Origin: Branchiostoma floridae
Lineage: Eukaryota; Chordata; Leptocardii; Amphioxiformes; Branchiostomatidae
Direction: 5' to 3'
Assembly (NCBI RefSeq): GCF_000003815.2
Contig: NC_049987.1
Coordinates: forward strand, 21,400,187 to 21,464,186
DNA length: 64,000 bases
Part shown: one piece after another, positions 58,601 through 64,000 of the stretch
How the letters are laid out: every line of letters begins with the position of its first letter
How positions within the stretch are numbered: the first letter of the stretch is position 1
The notes under the pieces: model-generated
The model's database searches: none
What the model was told of the DNA's origin: nothing
The model's input: the letters and a program-made list of their open reading frames with translations, nothing else
Made by a program: the position numbers and the translations under genes

Positions 58601-60357
58601 GCTCCAATAATTGGCATTTATGGTTCTTTTTTGTTCTTGGGTGGATGTCGGTCGTGTGAAGTTTGGGGGGTGATTCGCGTACATCCTGGTAATAGTCATT
58701 TTGCTTGAATAAATTAGCAGAGATTTATCTGGACTTAGGGTGAATTGTAGGTAAGTTGGAAACAAATGGGAGTATTAAATAATTAAATGTCAACTGAAGT
58801 GTTCATGGCGTAGTTAAGATTTAAATTTGACTGCTGACTTACTCCACATTTACACTTTTTCTGTTAACATTGTGACATGGCCTTTGAATTGGGTTACCTT
58901 TAATTTATTTGATATTGAGTTATGTACGGTACCGTATCAAATGGCCAACTTGAATTCCGTTCAAAAAGTTGATATTTATTTCTTAACATTATCTTTTGTT
59001 CATTTAGACTGAACTATCCGTTTCTCGTTTTTTATCAATGTAGCTTATTGTTTAATTTGCATGTTTAGTTGTGTTTATTTATATCTATACCATTGTACCA
59101 ACCCATTCCAGACCTGCCGATCATAGCCGAATGTTTTGAAAATTTCAAAACATTTGGATGGCTCAGATGAACACCACCCGACTCAGCCGAATGCCAGCCG
59201 ACTCAGTCGAACGCCAGCCGACTTAGCTCCTGAATCACTCCTGATCATAGTCGGGTAAAAAAAGGGGCATTTCAGTATCACTGAGCAGAAGGGGACAATA
59301 ACAACTTAATACAAATAGTAGTTGTTAGTAGTTGCTAGCCAAATGAAAGTCATTTTTACCTGGTGAGACTTCTGGTCAAGGCATATTTCAGCAAGTGGTT
59401 TCCCTATAAACAGAGACCAACCAAGCATAACTTATTTAGAGTGTAAAAGGATAATGTTATGTCCCACCCAAATCTTTAGATTATCTACTTCAGGTACTAA
59501 TCATTTTGTTACATCATTGTAACACAAGAAAGAAACATGCCAGGCTTGTTGGTAGATGGGCCTAAACCACAATGGGGTACATATCACAGAAAAGGAGCCC
59601 TTGATGTTTAAGCTAGTCAAGATAGACTAGGACTATGTTAAAGTACTGGATCAGGATTCTGACTCGTTTGCACATGATGGTCAACAACATCTAGAGAACA
59701 CCAAGATGAGATCTGACTTACAAGGTTGAAGAGACAGAGAGGGTAACAAAAGCTCCCAATGTATCAACATTATTTTATTGTGTGTAAAGTTACAATGTAA
59801 GTATTTTGCCAAAAGTTTAATTTCCTCTTTTCATGACTTTGTCCTTCAGTAAAGGCCTGCTTTCACTACATAATCCAGAAGGCCAAACCTGGTGCCTTGC
59901 TCCTGTACTCTGGGATGTTCTGGTACCAGGTAATAGGCTGGGTACATCAACTCCTGACTCCCAACTGCAAACCTCTGACACCAGGAACTGAAGTGACTGG
60001 CCGGTGGATTGGCCCAGATCCAGCAATTCAGGTGAGCAAATTCTTACGATGGAAAACAGTTTATGGATTCAAGGTGCATGTACTACAATGTAAGGTGCTA
60101 CAGTAACTACAATTTGTATTGAGTATGTACTTGAATTTCTAGAAACAGATTTTTCTTTCAGTCTTTCAATCTGGTTTGGTAATAGTAATACACATATTCA
60201 TCACATTCTTTAGGTTGACTTGAAGCAAGAAGTAGACTTGAAGCTGTTTGATGACATCAGGGATAAGCTGGAAAACTACATGTACTATAGTGACGATAGA
60301 AGGGAGGTTTCTCAGAGATATAAAGGCAGAGTTATCTACCGCCTTTACCAGAAGTAG
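55682..60357 (+). CDS. SAM-dependent methyltransferase-like protein
   Basis: Exons 55682-56191, 57883-58057, 59850-60031 and 60214-60357 join in phase to 336 aa. The first exon begins at about 55640 after a TTGCAG acceptor; the ATG at 55682 (CAACATGG) has good context. An upstream in-frame ATG at 55505 lies in a repeat and is not preferred. The motif VACLGGGPGSDVLG near aa 128 is a glycine-rich class I SAM-binding loop, followed by LNIHLFDKMDKWG with the acidic position ending strand 2. Later parts are VTVSFHDFDV, ADIITMHYFMEEVY and KPGALLLYSG, matching the strand 3-5 pattern. The substrate is unknown. A small exon in the 1.7-kb intron 1 cannot be excluded. Confidence 0.75.
56374..56948. mobile_element. 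Mariner-like non-autonomous element in intron 1 of the methyltransferase-like gene
   Basis: Bounded by TA plus CAGTCAAACCTGTC on the left and AGGTTTGACTG plus TA on the right. Inside, GTCTATAGCGGCCACT and GTGGCCACTATAGA form further inverted phrases. TA target sites are typical of Tc1/mariner. No transposase remains. Confidence 0.75.
57151..57810. repeat. Possible hAT-type remnant
   Basis: The left end CAGGGCTTGAAATTCA and a right end TATTTTGAGCCCC are rough inverses, and GGTGCACC phrases recur near both ends (57215 and 57745). No clean target duplication was found. Confidence 0.35.
58208..58330 (+). pseudogene. Dead duplicate of methyltransferase exon 3
   Basis: Matches 59842-59970, including intron sequence just upstream (ATATTTTGCCAAAAGTT). 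The reading is VKAC, stop (TAA), then DIIQNAKPGALFLYSGMF and WVHQLL. The in-frame stop and the loss of similarity downstream show it cannot serve as a functional alternative exon. Confidence 0.8.
58331..59849. other. Intron 2 remainder with degenerate repeats
   Basis: A CCTAACC/CCGACTC-rich patch occurs near 58340-58490 and another near 59105-59255 (CAGCCGACTCAGYCGAA twice). These may be the ends of an element that disrupted the duplicated exon. Confidence 0.35.
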
Positions 60358-60403
60358 ATTGGTTGTACACAGGTCATGTAACATCTTCTCTAACATCATC
60401 ATC

Positions 60404-60409
60404 AATAAA
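60404..60409 (+). terminator. Poly(A) signal of the methyltransferase-like gene
   Basis: AATAAA 47 bp after the TAG stop codon, running into an A-rich stretch. Confidence 0.5.
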
Positions 60410-60419
60410 AAAAAAAAGA

Positions 60420-62176
60420 TGTTTTTTATCAGAACAGAATAGTTTAAGAATGCAGGATGATAAGTTTGATATATGATAACTTTTAAAGTGAAATGGTTTT
60501 AAGATCATATTATAAAATGTGGTTTATAAAAACACACTCAATAATAAGAACACAGGATACATTTCATGTATGATCATTTTTAGAGTAACATATAATTTAA
60601 GATAATATTTATAAATATGGTTTTGTTAAAAAAATGACTAAAGAACACATGACTAGAAATACTGGATGATAAGTTTCAGATCTAATTTTAATTCTATATT
60701 CATAAAAACATATAAAGCAATTTAAGAACACAAAATGAAAAGTTTTAGATCATGGTTAACATGTACACTGATGTGTAGTGGATAGTTCTATAGTTTGTGC
60801 AGATGGGAGAGGATGAAAACAAGTGATGGATACAATGTCATCATCATGATAATAATATTAGACATTGAAATAAATAAATCTGATGTACACTCAATTTGAT
60901 TGTTTTTTTCTGAACCTCATTTACTTTAACTTGAGAAAGAAAATATCCCTACATTATATCTAACGGACATCAATGTATTACTTTAAGAGATATAAAATCC
61001 TTTTGTTAGGTCTGGAATGAAATGAAATTACAGTTAATGTACAAGCAAAAAAAAATCAAAGATGGTGACATACATGAGGACCTGAAGTGAGAGTGTTGTA
61101 TAGTCAGCATTTTTTTAATGGATAGATCTCTTCTTCAAGTTCTTGTCCATATAGATAATGTCAAAAACTCTGGGAAAGGAGCAGCTTGTTGAAGTGACCT
61201 GAAATTTATTACTTGACCAGCCATGCTGAAAAGACACATCTTCCTAATAAAGACAGACTGTCACAAAGAAGATACTACAGTCTGTCTAACACTATTGAAC
61301 TTCATCTGATTCCACAACAATACTAGGCAAAATTTGACGAGATGTGCAGAAATTCACAGTCAAACTTCCAACGGTGTTTCTGCATTATGCATAATGTAGC
61401 TAAAAACCCCCTGATGACTTAGTAATACTGACATTTGTTGTGCAATTCTAAGACAACTAATTGAGAGTATTTCTGAGACAGTCGTGGATGTGTTATTAAG
61501 AATTAAGCTGTCTTCAGACAGAAAGGGTTGTTCACGGTTGCTAAAAATCCTGTTACATGATAACCATAATACTATCATGATGATGAATCTGAGTGTGCAT
61601 CCATGACGTAATTAAATTAGCCCTAAGGGCAACCTACAAGTGAGAAGTTGTTAGTCTTGTATCTCTTAACCTTCTACCTACCAAGGTTGCCTATTGCCAC
61701 AAAATTTGTATTGTTTATGGGGTTAAGCAGTATGAAAAAGGTTAAAGGATTTGTCAAGCATTCAAGTCGGCTGCATGATTGTGATATTGTTTGGTAGTTA
61801 ATTGTGGTATAATATCTTTATAAAATAGCCTTATAGTTAGAAAGACTACATTAAATCAAATGAGAGGCAATTGTTTCTTAAAATAATGCAAATCCATTAC
61901 ATTAAAGGGAAGTCTCACTGTATCTGTACAATCTGTAACTTTGACTCAGTGATGACACGACCTATGCATCAAATGCACATGGCCCAGTGGGTCGAACAAG
62001 ATTTAGTTCCACGACACTGAATGTCATATGATCAACGTTGTACATTATACCCTGCAAGTCAGACAACTACGAGCTATAGTGTCACTGTCTGCCCGCGGAA
62101 CCTACGCCAGACAAGTCTTTCACAATCTTTCCTGACATGGGTTTTTTGGCATGTCTGACTCTTATTTCGGGAAAAC
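60420..62176. other. Intergenic region upstream of the last ORF
   Basis: AT-rich, with no recognised gene. The promoter of the gene starting at 62177 should lie at its right end; no clear core element is visible. Confidence 0.4.
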
Positions 62177-63634
62177 ATGATTCGTGAGAAGACAGCGCGT
62201 GGACTCTGGCAGTCCTACAGAGTTGTGGAACGCTCAGATGCGAGAAATTTGGCTGCTGCCCCTTCAACTGAAAATGTGAGCTCCCTCAAGCTCCGCAGAA
62301 CAACTGTCATCGCTACTGTTTGTGACATTGATGACGACGACAATGGCAGCCAAGGCGAGCCCGAGTACATCACCTTGGTGATCTCTGAAGAAGTTCAAGG
62401 TCAAAGGCTATCGGAAAATGGTGGGGAGACACCACAAAGTCAAGGGCATGGATCTCCGATTTTGGAAGGTCACCCAACATCAGCAGATATGGTAGCGGCA
62501 GATGAACTTTGGACAGGTCAAATTACAGAGACCGGAGTTAATGTGAACATTGCCGATCAACGTGCCATCTTCATGAAAACAAGGATAGATGAAACTGGCA
62601 ACAAGGCTACAACGGACGATGGCATGAACTCTGGACAGACAAACTCCAGACAGTTGAACTCTGAGGTCAGTGTGACATCAAATATGCAGGCCTTTGCAAA
62701 AACACCGCAGGCAAACACAACAATTATAGGGGGAGGTGACAATGGCGGACTGACATGTTCAACAAAGAGTGAGCACGCATCTGACACACTGGCGGTTCGG
62801 ACACACGAATCTGATAGGGGTCAAAGTGCTGGGGGTCATACACCTGCAGTTGAGAGTGGGACATATAGAGGTCACGAAACTGTAACAGCTGTATTACAGA
62901 ATGACCATAGGTTGACACCATTGTCTGTGGCAGACAGCATGTATGAAGGTCATGTCTCCAAAACTGGGCTTCATGCAAACACTGACAAGCGAAATGACAC
63001 TTTTGAGATTGACAACAACAATCTGCAACAAGAAGGGAAAGACTCAGACCAATCTTGTTCTCCAGAGGTCAGTGTGCCCCAAGGTGGACCATCGAGTGCA
63101 CAAGCCTCGGGCACAACACCGCAGGCACACGCAACAACAAGTGAAGACGAGACAATGTGTTCAGCAGACAGTAGTCCGATATTCAACACACCAGTGTTTA
63201 ACACATCGGTGGTTCCAGTAGCGACAGATACACCGGATATGGGTCAAAGTGTCGGAGAGACACCTGCTGACAGGAGTGGAAGAACCGGTGATTCCATGCC
63301 CCTAGGTTGCGAGAATCAGGTCGCAGAGATCAGTTACTGTAGCTCGGTGCAAACAGCAGGGTCCTATCAACAGCCAATTACTTCAACTATCTCCAAGAAC
63401 CTGCCTCAATCGAGGAAAAGGAGAAGAAGGCGGTTGCCATCCATTCCGGAGGAATTTACGGATGTCACAGACACCAACATTGAAGATCTGCGACCAGAAA
63501 AACTTCAGGAAGTAGTCGTCCTTACTACTGGGAGTGAGACAACAGAGGAGTTAGAAGATGATGCAAGACACAATACAGAGGAAGCGATGACGGAAAAAGG
63601 ACGTGAAGGTGTGGTGGAAATGTCTTCTGCTTGA
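62177..63634 (+). CDS. Disordered acidic Ser/Thr-rich protein sharing an N-terminal motif with the coiled-coil gene
   Basis: The ATG at 62177 opens 485 codons without an intron. The first 19 residues follow the pattern MIR[DE]x5-G-x4-YR[IV][IV]ER seen at the start of the giant coiled-coil protein. Then comes LKLRRTTVIATV, an acidic DIDDDDN and YITLVISEE, followed by a long Thr/Ser/Gly/Asp-rich part with two repeats (62498-62860, 62930-63280) and a basic RKRRRRRLPSIPEE segment near aa 414. TGA at 63632 ends the frame, yet the same frame stays open to the window edge with similar composition. No known domain was recognised. The gene may continue beyond the window. Confidence 0.6.
   Translation: MIREKTARGLWQSYRVVERSDARNLAAAPSTENVSSLKLRRTTVIATVCDIDDDDNGSQGEPEYITLVISEEVQGQRLSENGGETPQSQGHGSPILEGHPTSADMVAADELWTGQITETGVNVNIADQRAIFMKTRIDETGNKATTDDGMNSGQTNSRQLNSEVSVTSNMQAFAKTPQANTTIIGGGDNGGLTCSTKSEHASDTLAVRTHESDRGQSAGGHTPAVESGTYRGHETVTAVLQNDHRLTPLSVADSMYEGHVSKTGLHANTDKRNDTFEIDNNNLQQEGKDSDQSCSPEVSVPQGGPSSAQASGTTPQAHATTSEDETMCSADSSPIFNTPVFNTSVVPVATDTPDMGQSVGETPADRSGRTGDSMPLGCENQVAEISYCSSVQTAGSYQQPITSTISKNLPQSRKRRRRRLPSIPEEFTDVTDTNIEDLRPEKLQEVVVLTTGSETTEELEDDARHNTEEAMTEKGREGVVEMSSA
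62498..63280 (+). repeat. Two diverged in-frame repeats of about 350 bp
   Basis: Shared landmarks are CACCGCAGGCAMACRCAACAA near 62703 and 63117 and GGGTCAAAGTG near 62818 and 63240. The matching protein phrases are EVSV...TPQA.A.T and GQS.G.TPA..SG. Confidence 0.65.
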
Positions 63635-64000
63635 CCGAATGGTCTGAACGGTAATGAGGAAGGTGGAAAGTCTGGAATTTCTGGTGATAGCGCAGATATC
63701 GCAGGTGTTCAAATGCAGGGTGCAACCAAATCCTGTAAGTCAGATCGAACAGTACTGTCTGAAACTGAATCAACTTCAAGCACAGCCAAGACTAACCCAA
63801 GTTGCACAGATGAAGTTGAAAGCAAAAACGATAAAGAGTGTGCTGATGAAAAGACAATGACGGCGGAGAAAGCACCAGGCACAAAGGTAGCAATTTTTTC
63901 TGACATGGTTGAAGATCTCCATTATAATGCAACAAACACAGTCAAGACGGACCCAGCATTATTGTCTAAGGGTGAATCACTTGGATTAACTCCTCCATTG
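63635..64000 (+). other. Open frame continuing after the in-frame TGA
   Basis: All 122 codons after the TGA are open in the same frame to the end of the window and encode the same Ser/Thr/Asp/Glu-rich type of sequence (for example SETESTSSTAKTNPS). The TGA is followed by C. A nonsense mutation, a sequence error, a selenocysteine-free readthrough site or a spliced-out stop are all possible. Confidence 0.5.

Overview
This is animal genomic DNA: large introns with GT/AG borders, no operons, many short non-autonomous transposons, CCCTAA-type telomere-like repeats and six assembly gaps. The A20-type immune genes, repeat content and gene structures point to an invertebrate deuterostome, most likely a cephalochordate (amphioxus, Branchiostoma). 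That assignment is an inference, because no species-specific marker was searched.

Layout. Positions 1-3750 are non-coding and repeat-rich. A segmental duplication links 3768-7378 with 22679-24872; each copy carries a kappaB-like palindrome and a probable non-coding first exon for an A20/TNFAIP3-like gene. A20-like gene 1 (coding exons 10116-15165, 1010 aa) has an OTU deubiquitinase domain with the catalytic Cys and His intact and four A20-type zinc fingers. A20-like gene 2 (27940-34196, 1120 aa) has the more typical A20 N-terminus and three fingers, but its catalytic His is Gln and GDGNC is GNGNC, so it is predicted to be a pseudo-deubiquitinase. On the minus strand, 41781-39520 encodes a 425-aa protein with two A20 fingers and no OTU domain. 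The cluster may therefore separate ubiquitin editing (gene 1) from ubiquitin binding or scaffolding (gene 2 and the OTU-less gene).

Further right, 46171-52733 is an intronless giant coiled-coil gene with a 491-codon internal tandem duplication and three apparent single-base frameshifts. An intronless, disordered, acidic/Ser-Thr-rich ORF at 62177 starts with the same N-terminal pattern, MIR[DE]x5-G-x4-YR[IV][IV]ER, and is broken by an in-frame TGA with the frame open beyond it. Between them is a four-exon SAM-methyltransferase-like gene (55682-60357, 336 aa) with a dead duplicate of its third exon in an intron.

Mobile DNA includes a truncated Penelope-like element with a GIY-YIG endonuclease, a 13-bp target-site duplication and hammerhead-ribozyme-like termini; a TTAA-flanked foldback; a PIF/Harbinger-like insertion with its empty site in the paralogous block; a hAT-like element with a perfect 8-bp duplication; mariner-like elements; and tRNA-derived SINEs. 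The most unusual items are the catalytically divergent A20 pair with its OTU-less neighbour, the shared N-terminal motif of two otherwise unrelated intronless proteins, and the covarying hammerhead-like motifs.
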